This document shows positions 39,409 through 50,200 of a stretch of 64,000 nucleotides of DNA, piece by piece. Origin of the DNA: Heloderma charlesbogerti (Eukaryota; Chordata; Lepidosauria; Squamata; Helodermatidae); contig JANEZZ010001953.1 in the NCBI GenBank assembly GCA_026122225.1, positions 1,426,001-1,490,000 on the forward strand, read 5' to 3'. Position 1 is the stretch's first letter. Every line of letters begins with the position of its first letter. Under the pieces are notes generated by a model. The model searched no databases. It saw only the letters and a list, made by a program, of their open reading frames with translations, and was not told the DNA's origin. Both the position numbers and the translations under genes were made by a program.

Positions 39409-41080
39409 TGTTGAAGGCTAATGTTGTTCCTATCTTCAAAAAGGGTAAAAAGGAGGAACCTGGGAACTACAGACCAGTCAGTCTGACATCAATCCCTAGG
39501 AACATTCTGGAGCAGATTATAAAGCAATCCATCTGTAAGCACCTTGAAAACAATGAAGTTGTTCAAAGCCAACATGGACTTGTCAAGAACAAATCCTGCC
39601 AGACGAATCTGATCTCATTTTTGGATCAGGTAGCCCCCACCCCAGGGGACCATGGGAATGCTGTGGACATAATATACCTCGCCTTCAGCAAAGCTTTTGA
39701 CAAAGTGCCCCAGGATATCCTGATGAGCAAACTAGCTTAAAGTGGGCTAGATGAAACAACGATCAGGTGGATCCACAGTTGGCTATAGAATCGGACTCAA
39801 AGACTGTTTATCAATGGATCTTCTCTAACTGGGGAGAGGTAACGAGCGGGGTACTGCAGGGTACATTTTTATTAATGAGTTGGATGAGGAGGTGCAGGGA
39901 ATGCTGATCACATTTGCAGATGACACAAGATTGGGTGGGATAGCTAATAACTTGGAAGACAGAAACAAAATTCAAAGTGATCTTGATAGACTGGAGCGCT
40001 GGGCAGAAAATAACAGATTGACATTTAATAGGGATCAATGCCGAGTTCTGCACCTAGGAAAAAGAAACCAAATGCACAGTTACAAGATGGGGGATACGTG
40101 GCTCAACAACACTACAAGCGAGAAGGATCTTGGAACTGTTGTCGATCACAAGCTGAATATGAGCCAACCATGTGATGTGGCTGCAAAGAAGGCAAATGCT
40201 CTTTTGGGCTGCAGTTCGAGACCCGAGTGCTGCGTGACGGAGTGAGCTCCCATCTTCAGTCCCAGCTTCTGCCAACCCAGCAGTTCGAAAGCAAGAAATT
40301 GCAAGTAGATAAATAGGTACCGCTTCAGCGGGAAAGGTAACAACGTTCTGTGCACCTCAGTGTTCAGTCATGCCGGCCACATGACCACGGAAGCGTCTTT
40401 GGACAGTGCTGGCTCTTCGGCTTCGAAATGGAGATGAACACCACACCCTAGAGTCGGACACGACTGGTTGGGGACACCTTTACCTTTTTAATAGAAGTAT
40501 AGCTTCCAAATCCCAGGAAGTACTAATTCCCCTCTACTCAGCACTGCTTAAGCCTCATCTGGAGTACTGTGTCTGGTTCTGAGTACCGCACTTTAGGAAG
40601 GATGCAGACAAGCTGGAGAGGGTTCAGAGGAGGGAAACAAAGATGATCAGGGGACTGGAAACAAAGCCCTAGGAGGAGAGACTGAAAGAACTGGGCATGT
40701 TTAGCCTTGAGAGGACCGAGGGGAGATAGGATAGTGCTCTTCAAGTACTTGAAAGGCTGTCACAGAGAGGAAGGCCAGGAACTCTTCTCGATCAGCCCAC
40801 AGTGCAGGACATGGAAGAATGGGCTCAAGCGACAGGAAGCCAGATTCCGGCTGAACATCAGGAAAAACTTCCTGACTGTTAGAGCAATGCGACAATGGAA
40901 CCAAAGACCTAGGGAGGTGGTGGGCTCTCCCACACTGGAGGCATTCAAGATGAGGCTGGACAGCCATCTGTCGGGAATGCTCTGACTTGGATTCCCGCAC
41001 TGAGCAGGGGGTTGGACTCAATGGTCTTGTAGGCCCCTTCCAACCCTACTATTCTATTATTCTGTGATTCTATGAATAAA
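39409..41080 (+). mobile_element. CR1 LINE (plus), decayed, SINE-interrupted
   Basis: Plus-strand pieces: LKANVVPIFKKGKKEEPGN (39408-), AFSKAFDKVPQDILMSKLA followed by a stop, then ITFADDTRLGGIANNLEDRN (39880-), then KANALLGC. A SINE follows, and CR1 resumes at about 40491 with 'gcttccaaatcccaggaag' and runs to its 3' tail ('tctattattctgtgattcta') at 41080. A section upstream of the ADD motif is deleted. It is clearly older than the copy at 35.6-38.0 kb. Confidence 0.9.
40213..40490 (+). mobile_element. tRNA-derived SINE with BovB-like tail, inside CR1
   Basis: 'gcagttcgagacccgagtgc' (degenerate B box), 'gacggagtgagctcccatct', 'gcaagtagataaataggtac' and the end 'agagtcggacacgactggtt', then 'ggggacacctttacc'. 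The 3' end resembles the BovB 3' end ('gtcggacacaactgaa' at 18920), implying mobilisation by BovB. It splits the CR1 coding region exactly at LLGC(I/S). Confidence 0.85.
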
Positions 41081-41599
41081 GTACATCAGTAATTTTCACC
41101 AATATTTGAAAGAAATAGATGATATCCCAAGTCATAGCTTGGAACAAAAAGTACATGTGTCACTTTTCAGCTCATTTGAGCTTGCTGTAGCTGTGGCAAT
41201 TTGTATCAGATCAGTTCGGAATTGTGTACAAGTGTACAACTCATCAGGTAGATCATGGATGCCAAATTTCATGTTAGTAGCTGAAGAGGTGGCATTTTTA
41301 TAAGCAGTAGAATTTTGAGGCTTACGATTGAACCTTTGTTTTGTGACTCAACTAAAGGGGCACTACCGTGCCCATTTAATTTGTCTAATTTACACTGAAA
41401 ATAATTGGAGCATGTAGCCCCAATCTTTCCCTGTGTGTATAAGTGGGGCCAGTGGTAAGTTTAATCGGGAGGCTTTAAACGTGAACATTTCAGGTTGTTT
41501 ATTCCCATTTGATTCAATACCGCATGTCAGTTTTCTTGACTAAGATGTATAGGAGATGGGAGTTCTGATCTCCTGCCTATTGCCCAGAACAACTTCACT
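41081..41599. other. Intergenic, nothing recognised
   Basis: About 520 bp between the CR1 tail and the tandem block. No repeat or coding signal that I can name. Confidence 0.55.
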
Positions 41600-42540
41600 T
41601 AAAACCATAGATGGTTTTCAGTTTGGTCCAATGTAAGAATTTGGTTGGTTTCACAATCTGGGAAATTGGTGGTCCAGACCATATTTTTCCAGAATATTGG
41701 TTTATTGCCTACAACATGCGATTTCTGAGAATGTTTTGTGGCTTATCACTGCAGTGAATTTGGTCTGGCTAGCTGGGAAATTGCCATTTGGGGCCATTTT
41801 CCCAGAATACTGTTTATTCCCGGAACAGATACCGTAACTTTCAGTATCTATGGTTTCTGTGGATATTTCCCATCCAGTCATGTGAGCCTGGTGAATTTGG
41901 TTGGTTTGGCTCACATAACACTTGGTGTCCTGGGCCATTTCCCTCGTATTCTATTTATTGCCTGGAACAGGTACTGCAACGTGGTTTCAGTGGATGCTTT
42001 GTGGTTGATTGTATCTCTCCCATAAAATTATGTGTGGCTGGTGAATTTGGCTTACTTGGACATTGCCATTTGGGGCCTTTTTCTTAAATACAGACTACTG
42101 CCTGGAACAGGTACTGGTTCCTGTGGAATTTTTTTGCCTGATTGCATCACTCCCATCTAGACATGTGTGACTGGTGAATTTGGTTGGCTTGGTTTGCTTG
42201 GAAGTTGGCATTCCAAGTCGTTTTCCAAAATATAATTGTCCAGAATGGATACCAAAATGTGGTTTCTGTGGATGTTTTGTGGCTTATTCCATCACTCTGA
42301 TCCACTTAGGTGTGACTGGTGAATTTGGTTGACTTGGCTCACATGGATGTTGTTGTTCTCAGCCATTTTCCCAAATATGGACTATTGTCCAGAATGGGTA
42401 TTGGAATGTGGTTTTGTAGAAGTTTTGTGGCTCATTGCATCCCTCCCACATTGTCATGTGTGAATTGTGAATTTCACTGGCTTGGCAGCTGGCATTCCAG
42501 GCCATTCTGTTCTGTTCCATGTGGGTTCCGGGCATTATGG
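41600..42540 (+). repeat. ~143-bp tandem repeat block, plus orientation
   Basis: About six diverged units. The landmark 'gtgaattt' occurs at 41754, 41891, 42041, 42174, 42319 and 42467, spacings 133-150 bp. Each unit also contains 'gcattccaggccattttcc'-like and 'gtggtttctgtggatgtttt'-like segments. The same repeat in inverted orientation is at 35092-35490. Confidence 0.85.
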
Positions 42541-43020
42541 GATTAATATATAATATTGCAAAGGTTTCAGTCCTACAATATTGTTAAGTGTCTCTAACAC
42601 ATGCCATTGTTTGGGGCATTTTTTTTTAAAATAAAGGGGCTGTTCTGGTCTGTTTTTACACTATCCCGAAAAAAAGGTAGCAACTCAACTCAGGTCATGT
42701 TTTATGTAAAAATGCAGCATGGCTGCAGGCAAGTCAGTGGAGCATAAGGTTTCTGCATGCAATTAGAGCATTGGCTTTGAGCTGGATGTCAGGACAATGG
42801 TCAGGACAACTGAAGTGTGTTCATATTTGCTGCAACCTATTTGATGTTTTATATGGGGCATCTTTACTGGAAATTCATATTCATCTCAGCCCTATCTCTA
42901 AGCGGCAATATTAACAATAGACTGTATTGCAACGCTGTTGTAAACCACTCTCAGACACAGCCAGCTCCCCAACCAACTAGATGGGGCTATGGGAATGTCT
43001 CTGCATTGGCAAGGCCAATT
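42541..43020. other. Intergenic, nothing recognised
   Basis: No gene or clear repeat. Confidence 0.5.
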
Positions 43021-43768
43021 TATTTATTTATTTAATTGATTGATTTCTATACCGTCCAATAGCCAAAGCCCTTTGGGCAGTTCACAAAAATTAAAACCAA
43101 ACAGCACACAATAAAACAATTTAAAATATATAGAACATGAAAACCACAATATAACAATACAACCACAATAAAACCTAGCAGCAGTGCAGGAGTTTAAAAT
43201 ACAGATTTAAAACAGCAAAGATAAAAGTCTATTAAGCTAAAATGCTAAAATGCCTGGGAAAATATAAAGGTCTTCACCTGGCGCTGAAAGGAATACAATG
43301 TAGATGCCAGGAAAACCTCACTAGGGAGCTCATTCCACAGCCGGGGTGCCACAGCAGAAAAAGCCCTCCTCCTAGTAGCCACCCGCCTCACTTCCTTTGG
43401 CAGGGGCTCACGGAGAAGGGCCACTGAGGATGATCTTAAGGTCTGGGCAGGCACATATGGGAGGAGGCGATCCTTCAGATAACCTGGCCCAAAGCCATTA
43501 AGGGCTTTAAATAATATCAGCACTTTGAATTGGCCCCGGAAATGGACTGGCAGCCAGTGCAGCTGAAAAAGTACTCGCAGGCTAGTCCCTGTTAACAATC
43601 TTGCTGCCCTATTTTGGACCAGCTGAAGTTTCCGGACCATTTTCAAAGGCAGCCCCACACATAACGCACTGCGGTAATCCAGACGAGAAGTTATCAGAGC
43701 ATGGATAACTGTAGCTAGGCTATCTCTGTCCAGATAAGGGCGTAGTTGATATACCAGCCTAAGCTGAT
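43021..43768 (-). mobile_element. L2-clade LINE, 3' fragment
   Basis: The minus-strand frame 43658-43245 reads MGLPLKMVRKLQLVQNRAAR, ...VRRVATRRRAFSAVAPRLWN and ends KTFIFSQAF. The 3' end at 43021 has (TTTA)n and 'taccgtccaatagccaaagc'. It breaks off upstream at about 43768 ('agcctaagctga'). Confidence 0.93.
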
Positions 43769-43796
43769 TTAAAAAATGGATAAATTTCGGTTTTTA

Positions 43797-43917
43797 AGGA
43801 CGCAATCCTATGCAAGTTTAGACAGAGAAAAGGCCTACAACTCCCAGCATCCCCCAGCCAATGCTGGGAGTTGTAGGCCTTTCCTCTGTCTAAACATGCA
43901 TAGGATTGTGCCCTAAA
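43797..43917. repeat. Palindromic MITE (twin, left)
   Basis: Arms 43802-43850 and 43861-43911: 'gcaatcctatgcaagtttag' with 'ggcctacaactcccagcat', against 'atgctgggagttgtaggcc' with 'ctaaacatgcataggattg'. The arms pair almost throughout with a ~10-base loop. Confidence 0.88.
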
Positions 43918-44058
43918 GGTGCAATCCTATGCATGTTCAGACAGAAAAAAAAGTCCCACAATTCCCAGCATCCCTCCAGCCAGGTATGCTGGCTGCAGCA
44001 TCCTGGGAATTGTAGGCCCTTTTTTTGGTCTAAACTTGTATAGGATTGCGCCCTAAAA
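43918..44058. repeat. Palindromic MITE (twin, right)
   Basis: 'gtgcaatcctatgcatgttc' and 'cccacaattcccagcatccc' on the left, 'catcctgggaattgtagg' and 'taaacttgtataggattgcg' on the right. Same family as the left twin but more diverged. The two lie head to tail with no gap and sit about 100 bp from the STRADA CpG island. Confidence 0.88.
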
Positions 44059-44099
44059 AGGTTTCAAAAATGTAAAAAATACAACACACACACCCCGCC

Positions 44100-44960
44100 C
44101 CAAGAAATACGACGAGCTAGAGCTCGAACTGCTTTCCTCGCCGCTGCCTTGTGTGTCTGGATAGGCATTTTGCTGCCCGATCATGCGCGCTCCCTAAAAT
44201 GCCGGCTGCCTCCATTGTTTTCTACGGACAGCGGCTACTTCCGCCCCGGAGAAAACTGGTGCGAACCCCAATCTGGGAGTTCCGTCTTCGGCCGATGGAG
44301 CGGTAACTCTAACCTTTCCCCATCGCCCCGGGCCGCCCCGGCGCTCTCGCTCTGAGGCGACACGCCTCCTCCTTCTTCCCGCCTCCGCAGCCGGGCGCTC
44401 TGCGTGGCTGGGCGTCGGGGCGGCCCGCGGGGGCGATCCGAGGCCGCGGGAGGAGCCGCTGGCCGAGAGCCTCAGCCCGTCCCCACCGCGGAGCGCAGGA
44501 GGCGCGCGCGCCGCGCCGGGCCGCCTCTCCGAGCCGCCGAGGGTCTGCGGAGCGGAGGTGAGTCGGGCCGGGCCTGGCTGGGGCGGCCGGGCCGTTTCGC
44601 TCGCTCCTCAGGCTCGCCGGGCGGGCGGGCGGAGCGGCCTGGCCCCCGCCCCGGCATTTCTCCCAAGCGCCTTCGTGTCCCCGCCCGGCTGCGCCCGCGC
44701 CGGAGCGCCCCGCCGAAGCGCTCGCTGCGTCGCGTGTGGATGCGCGAGGGAGGCGGGGGTAGGAGCGCCGCGTAGGGAGCGCCTGCGCGCCTGCACGCGA
44801 GTGTAAGGGAGCCCCCGGGGCTGGAGACGCTCTGCTGCTCTCCCCCCCCCTCCTCCCGGGAGGACTACCTGCCAGCGTCCGAGGCCGGCATCCTGCTCCT
44901 CCTGACAACGAGCGACGGTGGCGGTGGTCGCCATTTCTTGCTTCTCCGCATGGAAACGTC
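44100..44960 (+). promoter_or_regulatory. STRADA: CpG island / STRADA promoter region
   Basis: Sharp rise in G+C and in CpG dinucleotides (dense between 44290 and 44800), in contrast with the A/T-rich flanks. GC-box-like 'ccgccccgg' and 'ccgcccccgcggg'-type motifs occur, with no obvious TATA box. It coincides with the non-coding first exon of STRADA. Antisense and sense frames here are products of GC richness, not genes. Confidence 0.88.
44290..44557 (+). other. STRADA: STRADA exon 1, non-coding (start approximate)
   Basis: The strong donor 'gcggag|gtgagtcg' at 44557/44558 within the CpG island fits the 5'UTR exon. The transcription start cannot be read from sequence, so 44290 is only a guess. 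Confidence 0.6.
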
Positions 44961-47137
44961 TTCTCTTCATCATCACGGCTAAGAGCTGTGGATAGATGAG
45001 TGCTCCGTGAATTCGGCTAATCCGCTTTCAGAGCAATCTAGGCCACCTCCGCGCTTTGTGACGGTGAACTCCCGTGTTTACTGTGTGCTCTGAAATAGTA
45101 ACCTCCTTTTGTTTGTTCAGAACCTACCGCCAGGCCGATTCATTGGGCAACCCTGAAGATTTATAATCTTAACAATTGCCAGCCCCTCGCTTTTAGTCTG
45201 CCCCCCCAATGAAAAGCAGCCTTCATAGTCTTCATAAAGTCCTCCAGTCCTGGATCACCTGAGCTGCTTTTATTTACCTTGTACAGCTCTATATTCTCCT
45301 TGAGATGGAGCAGCCGGAACGTCATTATGCTTGTACCCCATCCATTCTATGAGGAACTCTGTATATCCCATTTTATCCCCTCAACATCCTTGTAAGGCAG
45401 GAAAGGCAGACATGGTAACTTGTCCATTATCTCCCATGGAGCTCCATGACTGAACGGGGATTTGAATTTGGGTCTCTCCAACATTTATCTGCTATTTTTG
45501 CGATGAGGAACCTTTTTTTCCCCTAATGAGGCCATTGATCCATAGGAAAAGTCATTTGGAGCAGTGCCAGAAGTGAGCAGAGTTTACAGAATTGCAGGAG
45601 TGTATAGTGAATTCTCCCTTTCTGTTCCACCCCATTCCTCTCTCTTCTCTCTCCCTCTCTCTTTCTCTCTGTGCCACCCCATGTAGAGACAGAGTACTGC
45701 ACAAAATTGTAACACTGAAGGTGGGTCTACATGTTTTGATAAACATGGGACAATTGACAAAACAGCACCGCTATGTCAAGTTATCTCCTTCCATAACATG
45801 TAGTAAAATTTACCTGGATCCTAATATCATCCTACTGACTTCCTTGGGCTACCATTTAGATAGTAGCCCTTTGTTTATCATAGGCTATGATTCTACCTTG
45901 GGGACTCAGCTCTTGTCTTTTCTTAATTGAAGAATTCATGCACACAGCAGAGTTTATATTACATATACAGCCCTGCTTACCATGCAAGCCAGATGGCTGG
46001 GAACATACAGGTGTTGAGTTTCTCAAACTTCAGGAATTTGATCATGTCATCTTAGTTCCACTTATAGGAGTGCTATGGGAGTTGCTGTTGGGTTTCTGGG
46101 TCTGGAGTCCTGAAACAGGGTACTTGTAGGGGTTCTAAGACAACTGTTTAAAAAGTTCTCTTTCTATGTTTTCTGAGGCTAGGCTGTTCATGCAAAGTAC
46201 TCTTTTTGCATAGTTCCCATCACCAAAGTTCGTTTTTGTGTGCTCTAAGTATGCACAACATGAGGTCAAAGAGATACAGCTCCATGCCACCACATTCCGT
46301 CATCTGAACTATTTCTTCCTGGTTTATATACTGCTGTGGGTGTGCTGTAATTGGTACAGATTTAGTATGAATTCTGTGCTCTGTCATGGAGCGGGAGGGG
46401 AACAGACTTGTTTTGCTCTCAGTTGAGTTCAGTGAGAGAGTTTTGACTTTAAACCATCTCTGAAATCAGCATAATATGTCAGATGTGGGAGCAGGATCTG
46501 AGAGAGTGGACAGGTTTACACATCACACTAAGCTGGAGGATAAGCCACAGTGGGTTGATTGTTCACTCGCCAACCCACATTGCTCCTCACAGACAATTGG
46601 GAGCGTGGCGGCTTGGCATGGCTTCTTTTCCCCTCTGTCCTCCTCATTGCCCCCCTTGGCAACATCAGCCTCACTACTAAGCTTTGAACTGACACTTGTC
46701 AGTGACCTCCTCACTTTCAGCACTCCCCCTCCCCCCAAAAAATCATGGCTCTTTTTCAGAGCAGTTCCCCTTTGTGACTGGGGAAGTATTTGAACCTGGT
46801 GCCCCCATATCTATAAACAGTACTTCAGGGGTGGGCAACTTGTGGCCATCCAGATGTTTTGACCTACAATTCCCAACACCCCTCACCTTTTACTATGTTG
46901 GCTAAGGCTGATGAGAGTTGTAGGCCAAAACATCTGGAGGGCCACAAGTTACCCCCGTGATATATTGCACAATTCCACTCCCCCCGCTTTTTCAGAGCAC
47001 CACCTATCTGGTTCATCTGATACCAGTTGATTTAGCTCGCCAAATACTGTAGTTCTCCTGCTGGTAAGAACTGAAGTAGAAACAGCACATTTGTTTTCAG
47101 CTTTTGAAACACTATTCTTGCTCTTTCTTATTCTCAG
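44558..47137 (+). other. STRADA intron 1
   Basis: A CT-rich run at 45635-45670 and a family B MITE at 46825-46965 are seen. The remainder (44961-46824) shows no gene or named repeat. Confidence 0.55.
46825..46965. repeat. Palindromic hAT-like MITE (family B), copy 4
   Basis: 'ggggtgggcaacttgtggcc', 'ccagatgttttgacctac' on the left mirror 'gtaggccaaaacatctggag' and 'ggccacaagttacccccg' on the right. The best-preserved palindrome of the family in the window. Confidence 0.8.
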
Positions 47138-47225
47138 GGGAATTTTAAAATTTCATGCCTGTGGAGTAATATTATCAAGTCTGGATTCCATGTCTTTCCT
47201 TGTAAGTAAACCAGAACGAATTAGG
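47138..47225 (+). CDS. STRADA: STRADA exon 2 (start codon at 47190)
   Basis: 5'UTR 47138-47189, then ATG and [12 protein letters not shown], 12 codons, phase 0, donor 'gtgagt'. Acceptor 'ttattctcag'. The start context is 'ttccatgt'. Identity with the mammalian N-terminus fixes the start. Confidence 0.95.
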
Positions 47226-50200
47226 GTGAGTGTCAAACACTTTCAAGAATGATTAACAAACATTTATCTTTGTGTCCTTTCCTTTTCAGGCACGTGGGTT
47301 GATGTATGGGACAGAGTTGTGTTGACTTACCCATGTTTCCTTTTCAGGAAGCATCCGAGGCTCTTAGGGTGGTGACGGAAGTTAGGACCAAACCACTATG
47401 GCTGCAACCTAACCATACGTAATGAGAAGGAAACTTACTACTTTTAAGTAAACACATTTAGGATCAAGATGAAGCCAAGAAACTCAATACATTCAGAATT
47501 ATTTTTGAGTATTGGAACAGTTAGGAGGGAGGGATGACCCACAGCTTCTCTACACAGTCCTCCTTTGTCGTTTCGCTTGTTTGACTGGGAAATGGTCCAG
47601 CTTTTGATTAGCATCAAACAACCTTTTTTTTGCTTTATTGAAGAATATAATTTTGCACTGTAGTATTTCTCATCTATATGGAAACTTCTAATTTGAAAAA
47701 TTAATTAGCCACAACTAAATAACTAACAAGCAGCAAGATGTGATGGGGCAGTCACACTTGCTTGTTTACATGCCTGTTCTTTCTCATATAAGGAGTGTGG
47801 TGGGGTCTGCTTTTAACATTAATGGAGGTGTGTGGGTGAGGGGAAATAAACCCTCTGCTGCCTTACTCCCTGTGCTCTATTGCTTCAGTCACAGTTCTCT
47901 CCAGCCTCGCTTATTTTCTGTATAGAGTAGGGAAAGAAAAGCACCTGAAGTGAGGTAAAGGGTGGGAAGGGGAGGATGTTATGGGGGGGGGGGGTTGCAG
48001 ATTGTATACTATTCTACGATTAATGAACTGGGCTTGAGTTTGTGCACTCCCTCCTCCCCTTGCACTTGGAAACTCTCATTCTGATCCTAGTTTCAGGCAA
48101 GCCATAGTTTATTGTTTTGACTTGAACTGGAAAACTAGGGCCTGTGCTTACACTACAAACCATAGTTAGCTGGTTTAGAGAAAACAGCAAACTGTGGTTT
48201 TCCTCAGACTAGGATTGTGGGGAAGGAATTGCTGTGTACAAAGGAAGGAGAGAGTGTGGGAGCCTGAGACTCTCCACTGCTTATTCATGAAATACCAAAC
48301 GACGGCTTGGCATTATGTCTGAATCATCTCTCTATTACTGCATTTGAATCAATGGATCATGTAGGTTTTTTCTTTGGTTAAGTAAAATAAAAATAAATGA
48401 TCTATGATATTTCCAATGTGACAAGAAGTCTTATTTCTGTGGGGTTTCTTTTCTAGAGGTGGATGTCTGAGAAGTTCATTTTTGAGGGCTTGAGGGAGCT
48501 GGAACTATTTGGAGGTAAGTGCTTAAACTATATTAGAAATCTTCCTTAACTGTGACCTTGTGCTTCATGTTTTTCAGCGCAGGGAAGGTAAATTTGGTAG
48601 TTGGCAGCACAAAGAGTGCAATGCTGAAACTTTTCTATAGCCTTTCTCCACAGAAATAAAATCAAATTGATCTGCTTTTGAGTGTTTGCTTTAGAATATT
48701 TATTGTAATTTAGGGCTGTTGCCATAGAAAAATCACAAAAACGAACAGGGTTGCATCATCCACTAGAAACATCTCCAGTGTGCATTGTGCTCATGCCATT
48801 AATTTCAACCGGTTTCCATGGGTTGTATCCAACATTAAGATAGTTGTGACTATCTTAAGCCCCGTTCATTTCAGTGCGTCTGCTCTATGTAGGATTAACA
48901 TTGGATACTACCCAATAGGAGCTTCTCCAGTGGATTTTGCTCCTAAGCTGTGATCCTTGAATCCTTAGTCTTTTTCAGGGAGGATTAAGTGAAGATAAAA
49001 TAATGGGAAGGAACTATCGAGTTTGGAGTAAGGAGGCAGGCTGGGTAATAGTGGGAAGACGTTCCTGGAGCAAGAATTGAGAACTGATAGGTTTTACCTG
49101 ATATTTAGGAAAAGGTTGGCACGTGACCGGAAAATATCCAGATCAGCATGTGTATATAGAGAGATGGTACTCATTAAAATAAGGAACAGAGATTCTCCTG
49201 TCAGGCTTTTCTGAGCTGAGGATGGGGAAGAGTGTTGGGGAGGTGGTCACAAGCACTTGAGGCTGCTTAATCATCCTAACATTTTTCTCCTAACAAGGAA
49301 AACCCCATCAATTTATGAAGTTTCCTAAGTTGTTAAGGGAGCAATCCTATGGCCACTAGTCAGCGGCTAGACAGCCATAGGTTCCGACCCCGGAACCGCG
49401 CTCCAAGCTTGGTTCCCTGAGAACTGGCCTCCACCTCCTCCCGCGCTGCCTTGCAGGCAGCATGAAATGGCTCCGCGCTCAGAAGAGGAGCATGGAGCAG
49501 CAAAAACGGGGCATTCCTGGGGGTGTGCTGGGGCGGGGAAGTCAGAAATACCGGTACGACACATCCTACATATCGTCCGGCTGCTGCTTCCCGCACTTTG
49601 AGGTCCCACGACTAGACAGCCGAAATCGACCATCTAGCCGTAAATGCAGGGCAGCCCTCCGCACTTTTCCTGCCCTGCATTGGATAGGGGGTTGCCTCCG
49701 AGTTCAGAGGCAGCCACCTATCCCGATAGGATTGCACCCTAAGTAATTTTCTTAAACTCTCCTTTTAGCTAATGTTCTAGGATGTAAGTCTGCATATGCC
49801 TCTATTTCTGAATTCACAATCTTTGGGTTTCATTGCCTTTCAACTTCAGCCCACAGCCTCTCCATTTTTTTCACACATTTCAGTCTTTAAAATTCTGAAT
49901 TCATCTTGAAATACTGATATTATTTCCTTTATGGTATATGTTTTTTTCTTCTCCCATCTTTTCAGTGTTTCCTTCTGCCTCCAGTTGCAACTCTATTGTC
50001 TGTGTCTTTTATGGGGAAAAAGCTGATTTTCCTCTGGCCTTTCTCCATTACCAATCTGTGTCATTATCACTTCCTTAGAGGGAAACAGAAAAATGAAAGA
50101 GAGAAAAAGCCCTATTAGATAGCTCTATAAGATTTAAATAATTTTATTAGCTGTGACAGTAAATATATTTACTAATTTGAGATAAAGAAAAAAATTAATC

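Noticed and set aside
41600..42540. CRISPR-like array (regular spacing)
   Set aside because: Units are ~143 bp and diverged along their whole length, with no short identical repeats and unique spacers; the DNA is vertebrate.
44309..44908. Long Arg/Ala/Gly-rich frames on both strands in the CpG island
   Set aside because: High GC removes stop codons, so long frames are expected by chance. No known protein is recognised, and the region fits a promoter with a non-coding exon.
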